Below, piece after piece: positions 54,106 to 62,486 of a stretch of DNA of 64,000 nucleotides (position 1 is its first letter; every line of letters starts with the position of its first letter). Under the pieces are notes generated by a model, which did no database searches, was not told where the DNA came from, and saw nothing but the letters and a program-made list of their open reading frames with translations. The translations under genes were made by a program, and so were the position numbers. The stretch is from Paenibacillus borealis. Its GTDB lineage: Bacteria > Bacillota > Bacilli > Paenibacillales > Paenibacillaceae. The stretch spans positions 6,200,001 to 6,264,000 of the forward strand of contig NZ_CP009285.1 in NCBI RefSeq assembly GCF_000758665.1, read 5' to 3'.

Positions 54106-54622
54106 ATTGCTCTTCCTCCTTAGCTATAATCTGAACTCCCGTTTCCTCAAGAATCTTCTTCATCAGGCGCAGCCCCTTGTGCTGCCTGGATTTGACCGTT
54201 CCCAGCGGAATATCCAGCATACCGGAAATTTCAGCAAGACTGAATTCATGCATATAACGCAGTGTCAGCACAGCCCTGATCTTCACCGGAAGACGGGACA
54301 TATAACCAGCCCACTCCAGCTTCGTTTCCTTTTGCTCCACCAGCCCCTCTACATGTGGTTCCGGATTTTCCTTAAACACATAGAGATTGGCCATCAGCTT
54401 CTGCTGCAGGCTGTTCCTGCGCTTCAAGTGATTCAGGCAGGTATTGACCGTGATCTTCATGATCCAGGCCTTCAGATGATCTATGTTCTCCCACTGGCTG
54501 CGGAAAAGGGTAATGAATACCTCCTGGCATAGATCTTCAGCATCGGCAGCATCATGCACCATATAATAGCAGGTCCGGTATACCTCTTTACTGTACGTTT
54601 GGAACAATTCCCTATTGCCCAC
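54065..54622 (-). CDS. ECF-type RNA polymerase sigma factor
   Basis: A 185-residue sigma-70 family factor with only regions 2 and 4. Region 2 (about 10-75) has MVHDAADAEDLCQEVFITLF, and region 4 (about 110-165) has LRYMHEFSLAEISGMLDIPL and GTVKSRQHKGLRLMKK, the helix-turn-helix that reads the -35 element. The start is a GTG at 54622, nine bases after AGGAGG. The downstream overlapping DUF4179 gene is the probable anti-sigma factor. A TGAACCTTTT element upstream suggests autoregulation. Targets are unknown; nearby surface-protein genes are candidates by proximity only. Confidence 0.93.
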   Translation of the reverse strand: MGNRELFQTYSKEVYRTCYYMVHDAADAEDLCQEVFITLFRSQWENIDHLKAWIMKITVNTCLNHLKRRNSLQQKLMANLYVFKENPEPHVEGLVEQKETKLEWAGYMSRLPVKIRAVLTLRYMHEFSLAEISGMLDIPLGTVKSRQHKGLRLMKKILEETGVQIIAKEEEQYGQHRSTAKASLK

Positions 54623-54656
54623 CTGAGCATGCCTCCTTTCTTGTTTGGACTACCCT

Positions 54657-54686
54657 TTATAACAACCGGGAGCTTCAAAAGGTTCA
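54657..54686 (-). promoter_or_regulatory. Candidate ECF-type promoter of the sigma gene
   Basis: On the minus strand TGAACC (54686-54681), followed by TTTT, stands 17 bases before GTTATAA (54663-54657). A GAAC core at -35 is typical of ECF promoters, but the -10 does not match the usual CGTC. Weak support. Confidence 0.35.
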
Positions 54687-54706
54687 TTTTCCTATTCACT
54701 CTAAGC

Positions 54707-54748
54707 AAAAAAAAGCATGTCTTCCCGAAAATGAACGGGATACATGCC
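54707..54748 (-). terminator. Terminator of the PAS chemoreceptor gene
   Basis: On the minus strand GGCATGTATCCCG and CGGGAAGACATGC arms are followed by TTTTTTTT, about 50 bases after the stop codon at 54800. Confidence 0.9.
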
Positions 54749-54799
54749 TTAATAGGAAATTCTATGCTGAACCGGAACAGCATTCGGGGCAGGCAAACA

Positions 54800-55711
54800 T
54801 CAGACGATGTTCATTACTTCACGCGCCTGATTGTCCAGTTCCTGCGCAGAGGAAGCAATCAGCGTGAATTCATTCAGGGCTACCTGAATCTGCTGCTGGC
54901 TCACACCCACATTCTCTTGAACCAGGTTAAGTCCGGTAGATATTCTTCCTACTTCCTCCGTGATAGCCTGGACACTGTCGCGCACTTCTGTGATCTGATC
55001 CTGAACCATTGCGGACAGCTTCCGTACTTCTTTGGCTACTACGTCGAATCCCCGGCCGAATTCACCGGCATGAGCAGCTTCAATAGCCGCGTTAAGCGCA
55101 AGCAGATGGGTCTGTGATGCAATATTACGGATGGTCTGTACAACGCCGTGAATGGCCGCGGCCTGCTTCTGCAGATTCAGCAGCGTATCCGTATTTTCGC
55201 TCGACACTTCAGCAATTTTATCAATACTCATCAGCAGATCCCGGCTCCGCTCGATTCCTTTTTCCGCACGCTGATTCAGACTGTCAGCCATTTCCTGCAT
55301 CTGTTCTACTACACGGTTCATATTATTCTGCCTGCCCGTGATATTGGTCGCCACCTTCGACACTCCAATGACATGCGTATCCGTCTCATCAAACACCGGC
55401 ATATATGTAGCTTCCAGCCAGACCGAATTCCCCTCCGCGTCCATCCGTTCGATTTTATCCTGAAAGCTCCGTCCGGCGAACAGATTCTGCCAGAATAGTT
55501 CATAATCAGGGCTGTTCACGAACGAGGGGAAACACAGCTCCTTGTGCTGCATCCCGTACATTTCCTCTACCTTGTATTTCATCGAGCCGGCAAACACCTC
55601 ATTGACAAAGGCTACCCGGCGGTCAAGATCAAATCGGATCAATGCGAGATTCTTTTCCAAAGCTTTGACAACCAGTGCATCTGTGACTTCCTGGACTGAT
55701 AGATTCTCCAT
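54800..55711 (-). CDS. Soluble PAS-domain methyl-accepting chemotaxis protein
   Basis: A 303-residue cytoplasmic chemoreceptor without membrane segments. A PAS domain (about 15-125) has FVNEVFAGSMKYKVEEMYGM and ATYMPVFDETDTHVIGVSKV. A short MCP signalling hairpin (about 145-300) follows, with the conserved tip NIASQTHLLALNAAIEAAHA and GRGFDVVAKEVRKL. The tip binds CheW and CheA. The PAS pocket may hold a cofactor for redox or energy sensing; no ligand can be named. The ATG at 55711 (MENLSVQEV) has GGGGAG upstream. It is a single gene with its own terminator. Confidence 0.92.
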   Translation of the reverse strand: MENLSVQEVTDALVVKALEKNLALIRFDLDRRVAFVNEVFAGSMKYKVEEMYGMQHKELCFPSFVNSPDYELFWQNLFAGRSFQDKIERMDAEGNSVWLEATYMPVFDETDTHVIGVSKVATNITGRQNNMNRVVEQMQEMADSLNQRAEKGIERSRDLLMSIDKIAEVSSENTDTLLNLQKQAAAIHGVVQTIRNIASQTHLLALNAAIEAAHAGEFGRGFDVVAKEVRKLSAMVQDQITEVRDSVQAITEEVGRISTGLNLVQENVGVSQQQIQVALNEFTLIASSAQELDNQAREVMNIV

Positions 55712-55893
55712 TATGACAGCTCCCCGCAAATCTCAATTTTTATCTATTTTTTGTGTTATATCAGTTATGTTTCGCTTTATTCATATTAACGGATGTTTGG
55801 GCATTTTGGATTATATTAATTAAAAAAATCAGTGTAGATGATGCCGCTGCGCAAGGTAACCGTCCGGCTGCCAATCACGGTCCAGCTAGATAG

Positions 55894-55928
55894 AAAACCC
55901 CACTCCCGGCTGGCGGAGAATGGGGTTT
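55894..55928 (-). terminator. Terminator of the gene at 55983
   Basis: Arms AAACCCCA and TGGGGTTT around a GC-rich loop; on the minus strand it ends GGGTTTTCTA. It lies about 55 bases beyond the stop codon at 55983. Confidence 0.75.
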
Positions 55929-55982
55929 CGAGTTTTGGAAGGCAGAGTATGCGGTTCTTCCGGGTGTATGTACCGTTCTGGA

Positions 55983-56357
55983 CTACTTCTTGGGGCCGTA
56001 ATCCCCCATCTTAATCCCCCACACACTATCCTTCTGGTATGCAGCTGCTTCCTGCAGATCCGGGAGCCTGGCATCACGGGGATAATGGCGCTCCAGATAC
56101 TGGACGAAGGCACGCCGCAGACCGATCTCATTGTCCAGCTTGTTGAACTCATTAGGGTGCTTCTCCATTTCGGCAAGTGAAGTTTCCCAGCCTGCCAGAT
56201 CAGCGGCCTCCGACTGCTCTGCACGGACTTTAGCGGCAAGCTCCCGAAGCTCGCGGTAAGCCTTTTTTACTTTGGAAGAATAGACCTGCTTCTGGTTCAG
56301 GAAGGTTAGCAGCGCAACCAGCAACGCCAGTCCAACCCACAAAATAACTGTATTCAC
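55983..56357 (-). CDS. Hypothetical small membrane-anchored protein
   Basis: No family recognised. The 124-residue product starts with one membrane segment (VILWVGLALLVALLTFLNQ). A charged helical region follows, with SKVKKAYRELRELAAKVRAE and GWETSLAEMEKHPNEFNKLD, probably coiled coil. The C-terminal part (RRAFVQYLERHYPRDARLPD) is rich in aromatic and basic residues. N-in anchoring with the helical part outside or inside cannot be decided. The gene is flanked by a terminator downstream and a YfhD-like small gene upstream. Confidence 0.75.
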   Translation of the reverse strand: MNTVILWVGLALLVALLTFLNQKQVYSSKVKKAYRELRELAAKVRAEQSEAADLAGWETSLAEMEKHPNEFNKLDNEIGLRRAFVQYLERHYPRDARLPDLQEAAAYQKDSVWGIKMGDYGPKK

Positions 56358-56506
56358 GTAAGTAACCTCCCGGTATGGCCTATCTCTTCATTATACACGG
56401 CTGCACACAAAAATACCCCACTTCTGTGGGGCATCCTCTGCAACATTTCGCATTATGAACTGGCCAAGATCACATTATTAAACTCACATTATAAGGAAGG
56501 TTTCCG

Positions 56507-56686
56507 CTATTCCTTCTTCAGAATCTCCTCCAGCTGTCTTTTGTCAGCCTCCCGTGACCTGTCCATGGCTTCTATATCATCGTGATCCGCTTCAGCCGCT
56601 GAGAATTCAACATCCTCCGCCTTCGCCTCATAGAGCATTTTCAATTTTTCCGTTTTGGAGAATATTTTCGAGTTTTCTCTGTCCAC
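56507..56686 (-). CDS. YfhD family small acidic protein
   Basis: A 59-codon gene not covered by longer frames. It starts at a GTG at 56686, ten bases after GGGAGG (56702-56697). The product is highly charged. The segment AEDVEFSAAEADHDDIEAMD, then RSREADKRQ, matches the C-terminal signature of YfhD proteins (DVEFS.E.AD.DD.EA..R...AD.R). The N-terminal half (VDRENSKIFSKTEKLKMLYE) is lysine-rich. Function is unknown; YfhD genes are common in spore-forming Bacillota. The match is from memory of the signature, so treat the family name as probable. Confidence 0.7.
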   Translation of the reverse strand: MDRENSKIFSKTEKLKMLYEAKAEDVEFSAAEADHDDIEAMDRSREADKRQLEEILKKE

Positions 56687-56721
56687 TTTCCATCAGCCTC
56701 CCAGGTAATGTTATTTGACAA

Positions 56722-57078
56722 TCAAATCATTCCGCCGGCTTCCTCAATAAGTGTCAGCGCCTGATCGTAAATGGCCGAATCCACAATTACAGTCAGCAGA
56801 ATATTTCTGCCTGTCGGTCCGCCATCCCCGCCGTGGCTCATCCCGCTGCCGCTCGTATGCGATGCGGAGAGGATGCCCGTATGCTCACTGACTGCGGTCA
56901 TGGAATCCATACTCGCCAAATTGCCGGTGACCGGATTCACTCCGGACTGCAGCCCGTTCCCGCCAAACCTGCTGAACCTGTCAATAGTGACTTCTTCAAC
57001 GCGCAATGCCTGCAGCTTGCGGGAGACTCCTTCCGCTTCTTCTGGAGCCCTGAAGTACGCCAGTATATATCTTTCCAA
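56722..57078 (-). CDS. Hypothetical protein with Gly/Ser/His-rich centre
   Basis: No family recognised with confidence. The 118-residue product has an N-terminal ferredoxin-like pattern (RYILAYFRAPEEAEGVSRKL, then VEEVTIDRFSR). The central stretch (about 45-90) is rich in Gly, Ser, Asn and His (SASHTSGSGMSHGGDGGPTG), and a C-terminal hydrophobic strand and helix follow (LLTVIVDSAIYDQALTLIEE). The two ends could form a small alpha-beta domain interrupted by a flexible loop, as in stress-induced proteins of the general-stress-17M type. The start is a TTG at 57078. There is no signal peptide. Confidence 0.7.
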   Translation of the reverse strand: MERYILAYFRAPEEAEGVSRKLQALRVEEVTIDRFSRFGGNGLQSGVNPVTGNLASMDSMTAVSEHTGILSASHTSGSGMSHGGDGGPTGRNILLTVIVDSAIYDQALTLIEEAGGMI

Positions 57079-57379
57079 GACCGTATCCCCGCTCTCTTGA
57101 AATTTAAGCTATATGTTGTACAAGTTTATGGTGTCTTGACGGGGAGTTTTTTATTCTTTTTTTCCAATAACCAAGTAATTTAATCGGTTTTCGACAATTT
57201 ATTCACCACTTTACCGTAATATGGTACTAAAGTAGTATATTCCAAACTGTAAATTGCCTGTAAAATAAATGTAATTTTCACAATTATTTTTCTGCAAAGC
57301 ATTAAGCCATTAGGAAGGGAGAGAACCGGTTTATAAGGTTGCAGCAATCAAAATCAAATACTACTGGGGAGGATATTAA
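57079..57379. other. Divergent gap upstream of the subtilase gene
   Basis: AT-rich 301-base region between the minus-strand small gene and the plus-strand subtilase. No gene seen. It should hold promoters for both; TATA-like sequences are abundant but no pair of hexamers stands out. Confidence 0.5.
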
Positions 57380-60300
57380 ATGTTCAGACGCTCCATTCGC
57401 AAATTTGGCCTAGGCACTGCAAGCTTTAGTCTAGCTGTTTCAATTCTCTTTCCTTCCGCATCTTTCGCAAGTAGCGATTCGTTTTTACCGGCAGCACCGG
57501 ATCTCAAGAATCAAGTCTCTCTGCTTAACTCCAGGCTTGGCAACACCCCGGACTCATTGAAATCTTCCATCCAGAACTACACTTCAGCGATAAACTCCAA
57601 ACCGCAGAATTATGCGGGCAACATCACTACTTCAGCACCAGTAACTTTCATTGTCCAATTGCAGAGCGACCCGGTCAAAGTAGCTGAGAACCAGGGCGCC
57701 AAGAGCAAAGCGCCTGCCCTGCAGCGCAATATTCTCCGCACGGAGCATAACAGCTTCGCTGCCGCTGCCGTTGCGCTCGGTGCAACCACCGGCCATGAAT
57801 ATACGGAAGTATTCAACGGCTACTCTGTGACTCTGCCGGGTAATCAAGTGGACAAGCTGCTGACCTTACCTGGTGTGAAGGCGGTCTTCCCTAACCAGAA
57901 GGTTCAAGCGCTGGAAACTGCAACAGATGCCTCTACTCTTACCGAAACCCTTAAGGATGCCGGGGCTGCCGAAAAGGTTGGAAACGGGGATATCTTCGGT
58001 TCCGATGAACTGAATGAGGATGGCATCACAGGTGAAGGAATCCAGGTTGCCGTAATCGATACCGGTATCGACCGTACGCATCCGTACCTGGAGGAAATTT
58101 ATAAAGGCGGGTATGATGTCGTCGACGGTGACGACGATCCGTCAGAGACAGCGCCTGATTCCGATTATGCGCCAATCAACGGCAATCCTTATGAGACGGC
58201 TCACGGCTCACACGTCTCTGGTATTATCAAGAGCGTAGCACCGGATGTTGAGCTTTATGTGTACCGCGTGCTCGGTCCATATGGAAGCGGCACTACGGAC
58301 GACGTTATTGACGGTATCGAAAGAGCCGTAGCCGACGGTGCCGATGTTATTAACCTCTCGCTCGGTTCAGATGTGAACCAGCAGTATTCGCCTGATGCCA
58401 TTGCAGTGGATAACGCTGCTGCTGCCGGTGTCACCGTTGTACTGGCCGCAGGTAACGCCGGTCCCGAAGCGGAAACCGTCGGTACACCAGGCGGTGCGCA
58501 CCGCACCATTTCAGTCGCCGCTTCTACGACCCCTGCCGATATTACGTTCATTAAGGTGGGTGTTACCCAGACTGTCTATGGTATCCAGGCTTCTGAAGAA
58601 GGACTTCCCGGAAAAGCCAACGGCTTGGAAGTTGTCTATGCCGGACTTGGGCTTACTGTAGATGATTATAAGAATGCAGATGTTGAAGGTAAAATTGCGA
58701 TTGTTGACCGCGGAACCAACACCTTCGTGAACAAGTCCGCAAATGCCCGTGCAGCAGGAGCTGTCGGCTTGCTGATTGCTAACAACAGAGCAGGTGATCT
58801 CAATGCTGCTACTGATGCTACCGGAGTCCCTACTTACGGCATCACCCAGGACGAAGGCAAAGCGATCAAAGCTGAACTGGCAGCGAACCGCAATAAGCTG
58901 TCCTTCTCTGTGGGTCGAGATAAAGACAACCTCATTGCCGGTTTCAGCTCGCGCGGACCTGCACTTCCGGACTTCACCATCAAGCCGGATGTAACGGCTC
59001 CGGGTGTCGGGGTGAATTCATCCGTACCGGATTGGGAAAGCAAAACAGGTTACACCAAGCTCAACGGAACCAGTATGGCCAGCCCGCATGTGGCCGGGGC
59101 TGCTGCACTGCTGCTGAGCGCAAGCATTCCTGATAACGGGGAAGAGCCTTCCCTGACTCCGGACCAGGTTAAAATCCTGTTAGCCAATAATGCCACGACT
59201 CTTTCCGACCGGAATAATAAATATTACAGTGTATACGAGCAGGGTGCCGGGCTGATTGATCTTCCAAAAGCACTTAGTGCCACTGCCATCGCCCGTGTTC
59301 CGGAGGTGCTTGATACCAAACGTCCGGAAACAGAAATACCTAAGGTTAACTATGACACAGGCTCCTTGTCCTTCGGACTGGTGACTGCGGCGTCCACTGT
59401 GACGAAGACCGTGTATGTAGACTCCCTGACTGGGGAACCCGACACTTTCACTATTGATGTGGAATGGCGTACTCCAACCCATAAAGGTATTGATTTTGCC
59501 AATCTTGAAACCTCTGTTGAAGCAGATCATTACTTCCAGGTGCCCCTGACGGTAGCTGCGAATGCGGAGACTGGAAAGTACGAAGGTGTACTGACGCTAA
59601 CTTCAGGTACAGAGACTCTGACTCTGCCGTTCAGCGTGGTAGTAGGTGCGCAGTACAAACCGGACACAATCACGAATTTCGAAGTCGGTGCAGAGAATTT
59701 CGAGTTCATTTCACCTAACGGTGACGGGCTTCTGGAGAGCACCTACCTGACCTTCTCTGTAAATGAAACCGTAGAAAACCTAGCGCTGGAAGTTGTTTCA
59801 CTGGATGGTTCTACAACGGTTGTCGGAGACGTGTATGCTACAGGGCAGAAATTCTACCCGGGCCTCTATGAAGAACCGGAATGGACTGGCGTCATTGATG
59901 TTCAGGGTGAGCCTTATGTATTGCCTGACGGCATCTATTCCATAACTCCTGTCCTGGACGGAACGACCCGTTTCAAAGATCTGTCTGCTATTGTTATTAT
60001 TGACCGTGAAGCACCGGAAGTCAGCGGTGCAACAATAACGGAGCACGCCCGGACGAACGAGCAGGAACCACGAAGTGCAACCATTAGTGGCGTCATTGCT
60101 TACGATCTGATGTTCGAGCTGATCGATGAAGAGACGGATCCGAATGATCTGCTTGCAGTTTCTGCCGCCTATGAAGAACCGGATGGCACCGTAAAAGAAG
60201 CGGACGGCTATATTGATTCCAACGGTTATTTTGAAATTGAGGTTCCTTTGACCGAGGGCTTGAATCAGTTCTATCTGTACGCTTACGATTACGCTTCAAA

Positions 60301-61915
60301 CGGTTGGCTTGACTATAACCAGCTTCTGCGTTACAACACAGATCAGACAGTAGCAACGGTCTCACCTACAGCTTCCAGTGCGACTGTTGAGCTGGGTAAT
60401 TCGATTACCATTGATGCCGGCTTCTCCGTAACTGAGAATGTGTACGGTATCTACGGAGCCACTTTCAATTTGCTCTACAGCAATAGCCTGGCTCAGCCAA
60501 ATATCAAGTCAAGCGTACAGCTGGCAACCTATCAGGAAACTCATTTCCCTGGTGTACCATTGCCTGAATATACGAACCTGATCCATTTGGAGGACGGACG
60601 CGATGTCCAGCAGTACGGCGTGCATGTAACAGACGGAGCTTACGATGGAATTGGTACCGGATCCTTAGGACAGTTCACCTTTACTCCGACTAAAGCCGGA
60701 ACCTATACTTTTGAGCTAGCGGATATTAAGCTTTGGAGCGACAATTACTCGGCAACAATTCCGGCAGGTTCATCGACCGTGAGTGTCGTTGTCAAAGAGC
60801 CGCTATCCGGCTCCAGTAATCCATCACCATCTACAAGTACATCAACACCAGCTGCAGGCACTAATACGGCTTCCGGGCAGATTACTGAAACTGCTGATCC
60901 TGCAGGCGGAAAGCCTACAGCGAGCCTGGCTGTTTCGGACTCCGTTCTGGATGCAGCATTGAAGAGTGCGGTGAACAACAGTGTGGTACTGAACATCACT
61001 GATGTAGACTTCTCCAAATATGGACAAGTTAGCATTGTACTCACAGCTGCCCAAGCGGACAAGCTGAAGAGCTCCGCAAGTGCACTCAGCCTGAACGGCA
61101 AGGGATTCTCCCTGATCATTCCGGCTGGCACACTTCCAGACTTCATTACCGCCAGTGGCCTAACCGTCACAATCGGTTTGAATGAGGAAGCGGATACCGC
61201 CCCTCTAAGCGGCAGTACAGGAAGCATTGATATCGGCTCCTCCTCACTGACCCTCAAGAACGGCTGGACGACAAGCAAACCTGTATTTGTACAGCTTGCC
61301 CTGAACCCTGACGGCTTGAAGGATGTCCGCAAGACAGGAGCTTATAAAGAGTCTGCTGAAAATTCATGGAGTTATCTGCAGCCAGGCACCATTCCTGCAG
61401 ACGGCCTGCTGCAGTTCAGCATTACCGGCGATGGCACTTACACTGCTGCAGCCCGTAATGCAAGCTTCTCCGATATCGGCGTACACTGGGCCAAGGATGC
61501 TGTCGAAGTTCTTGCCGCTCACGGTATCGTAGCCGGTAAAGGAACTACGGCCAGCTTCAAGCCTGCCGACACCCTGAATCAGGCTGAGCTGTTGACCCTG
61601 TTCGACCGCTTGCTCGGCAAAGGCGACACCTGGACAATACACATCAAGGAGAGCGGCTCCCGTGATGTCCTGACCCGCGAAGAAGCAGCGGTAATATTGG
61701 CTGAGGCACTGGGTGCCGATGTCACTTCCTCCTCGCTGACCTTTAAGGATGCAGGTTCCATCTCGGCTAATGCCAAGAACGCAATCGCTTATGCAGTAAG
61801 CAAAGGCTACCTCCAGGGTGTAGGCAACAACACCTTCAACCCGAAAGGTACCCTGACGCGTGCCCAGGCCGCGGTAATCCTGGAGCGTGTGCTCGAGGAT
61901 CTGCGTAATCAGTAA
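57380..61915 (+). CDS. SLH-anchored S8 family serine protease (subtilase)
   Basis: A 1511-residue exported protease. In order it has a signal peptide (about 1-31), an I9 propeptide (about 88-178) and the S8 catalytic domain with D227 (VIDTGID), H275 (AHGSHVSG) and S565 (GTSMASPH). A PA domain (about 400-500) is inserted between His and Ser. Fn3-like beta regions (about 650-990) and a cohesin-like segment (about 1000-1135) follow, then a Ser/Thr linker and a beta domain (about 1190-1350). Three C-terminal SLH repeats (about 1362-1511) complete it; the middle one is degenerate. The SLH part should hold it at the wall surface. The start follows GGGGAGG. Confidence 0.93.
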   Translation: MFRRSIRKFGLGTASFSLAVSILFPSASFASSDSFLPAAPDLKNQVSLLNSRLGNTPDSLKSSIQNYTSAINSKPQNYAGNITTSAPVTFIVQLQSDPVKVAENQGAKSKAPALQRNILRTEHNSFAAAAVALGATTGHEYTEVFNGYSVTLPGNQVDKLLTLPGVKAVFPNQKVQALETATDASTLTETLKDAGAAEKVGNGDIFGSDELNEDGITGEGIQVAVIDTGIDRTHPYLEEIYKGGYDVVDGDDDPSETAPDSDYAPINGNPYETAHGSHVSGIIKSVAPDVELYVYRVLGPYGSGTTDDVIDGIERAVADGADVINLSLGSDVNQQYSPDAIAVDNAAAAGVTVVLAAGNAGPEAETVGTPGGAHRTISVAASTTPADITFIKVGVTQTVYGIQASEEGLPGKANGLEVVYAGLGLTVDDYKNADVEGKIAIVDRGTNTFVNKSANARAAGAVGLLIANNRAGDLNAATDATGVPTYGITQDEGKAIKAELAANRNKLSFSVGRDKDNLIAGFSSRGPALPDFTIKPDVTAPGVGVNSSVPDWESKTGYTKLNGTSMASPHVAGAAALLLSASIPDNGEEPSLTPDQVKILLANNATTLSDRNNKYYSVYEQGAGLIDLPKALSATAIARVPEVLDTKRPETEIPKVNYDTGSLSFGLVTAASTVTKTVYVDSLTGEPDTFTIDVEWRTPTHKGIDFANLETSVEADHYFQVPLTVAANAETGKYEGVLTLTSGTETLTLPFSVVVGAQYKPDTITNFEVGAENFEFISPNGDGLLESTYLTFSVNETVENLALEVVSLDGSTTVVGDVYATGQKFYPGLYEEPEWTGVIDVQGEPYVLPDGIYSITPVLDGTTRFKDLSAIVIIDREAPEVSGATITEHARTNEQEPRSATISGVIAYDLMFELIDEETDPNDLLAVSAAYEEPDGTVKEADGYIDSNGYFEIEVPLTEGLNQFYLYAYDYASNGWLDYNQLLRYNTDQTVATVSPTASSATVELGNSITIDAGFSVTENVYGIYGATFNLLYSNSLAQPNIKSSVQLATYQETHFPGVPLPEYTNLIHLEDGRDVQQYGVHVTDGAYDGIGTGSLGQFTFTPTKAGTYTFELADIKLWSDNYSATIPAGSSTVSVVVKEPLSGSSNPSPSTSTSTPAAGTNTASGQITETADPAGGKPTASLAVSDSVLDAALKSAVNNSVVLNITDVDFSKYGQVSIVLTAAQADKLKSSASALSLNGKGFSLIIPAGTLPDFITASGLTVTIGLNEEADTAPLSGSTGSIDIGSSSLTLKNGWTTSKPVFVQLALNPDGLKDVRKTGAYKESAENSWSYLQPGTIPADGLLQFSITGDGTYTAAARNASFSDIGVHWAKDAVEVLAAHGIVAGKGTTASFKPADTLNQAELLTLFDRLLGKGDTWTIHIKESGSRDVLTREEAAVILAEALGADVTSSSLTFKDAGSISANAKNAIAYAVSKGYLQGVGNNTFNPKGTLTRAQAAVILERVLEDLRNQ

Positions 61916-61954
61916 ACGGAATACTGTATTTCATAAGTAATATGCCCCAAAAGT

Positions 61955-61996
61955 AACGGCGGCAGTATCCTTAATCAGGATGCTGCCGCCGTTTTT
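61955..61996 (+). terminator. Terminator of the subtilase gene
   Basis: Arms AACGGCGGCAG and CTGCCGCCGTT with inner ATCC/GGAT pairing, followed by TTTTT on the plus strand, 40 bases after the stop. Confidence 0.93.
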
Positions 61997-62123
61997 GTAC
62001 AGATTCAAGATAGTGCTGTCTATGAACCGGACTGTTGGAATAGTTGTGCTTGCAGCAGGATCGTCATATCTTCTCCCCTGCAGATCCCCTTATGTTTAGC
62101 AGAATTTCTCGAACAACGAAATC

Positions 62124-62293
62124 CTGCACATAATACAACATTCCCTTCTTAATATCAGCCTAAATCCAGAATTGTTGTATAAAAAGCAGGATTTCACCTT
62201 TTTCAAGCGGCTTAGCAGGATTATTCTTGCATTTCATACAACAATCCGCCCGGGCACCCGGCTATCTATGAACCCAAGTTGCAAAACGTACAA
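62124..62293. repeat. Four-box palindromic element, copy 4 (spacing 51-52-52)
   Basis: Boxes at 62124 (CTGCACATAATACAA), 62175 (TTGTATAAAAAGCAG), 62227 (TTGCATTTCATACAA) and 62279 (TTGCAAAACGTACAA). Sequence between boxes is clearly related to the copy at 23398-23566 (shared TAAATCCAGAATTGTTGTAT-like and AGCGG.TTAGCAGGA stretches). It lies in the 571-base gap between the subtilase and dnaJ, which holds no gene apart from two terminators. Confidence 0.87.
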
Positions 62294-62436
62294 CATTTAT
62301 GCCTACAACCCCCTCTCAACTTCTCCATTTGCCGGTAACGAATCAATCGCCGTGGAATTGAGGATATATGCCTCCAGTCCCGCAGCGATTGGCCGGTAAC
62401 TGGTTTGGCTAATGTCTAAAGTGAGGTGCACATAGC

Positions 62437-62472
62437 AAAAAACGCCCGCCTCCAATTCCATGGGGGCGGGCG
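62437..62472 (-). terminator. Terminator of dnaJ
   Basis: Arms CGCCCGCCTCC and GGGGGCGGGCG; on the minus strand followed by TTTTTTGC. About 15 bases after the dnaJ stop codon, so the hrcA-grpE-dnaK-dnaJ transcript probably ends here and does not read into prmA as it does in Bacillus. Confidence 0.92.
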
Positions 62473-62486
62473 CTGCTGTTAAGAGA

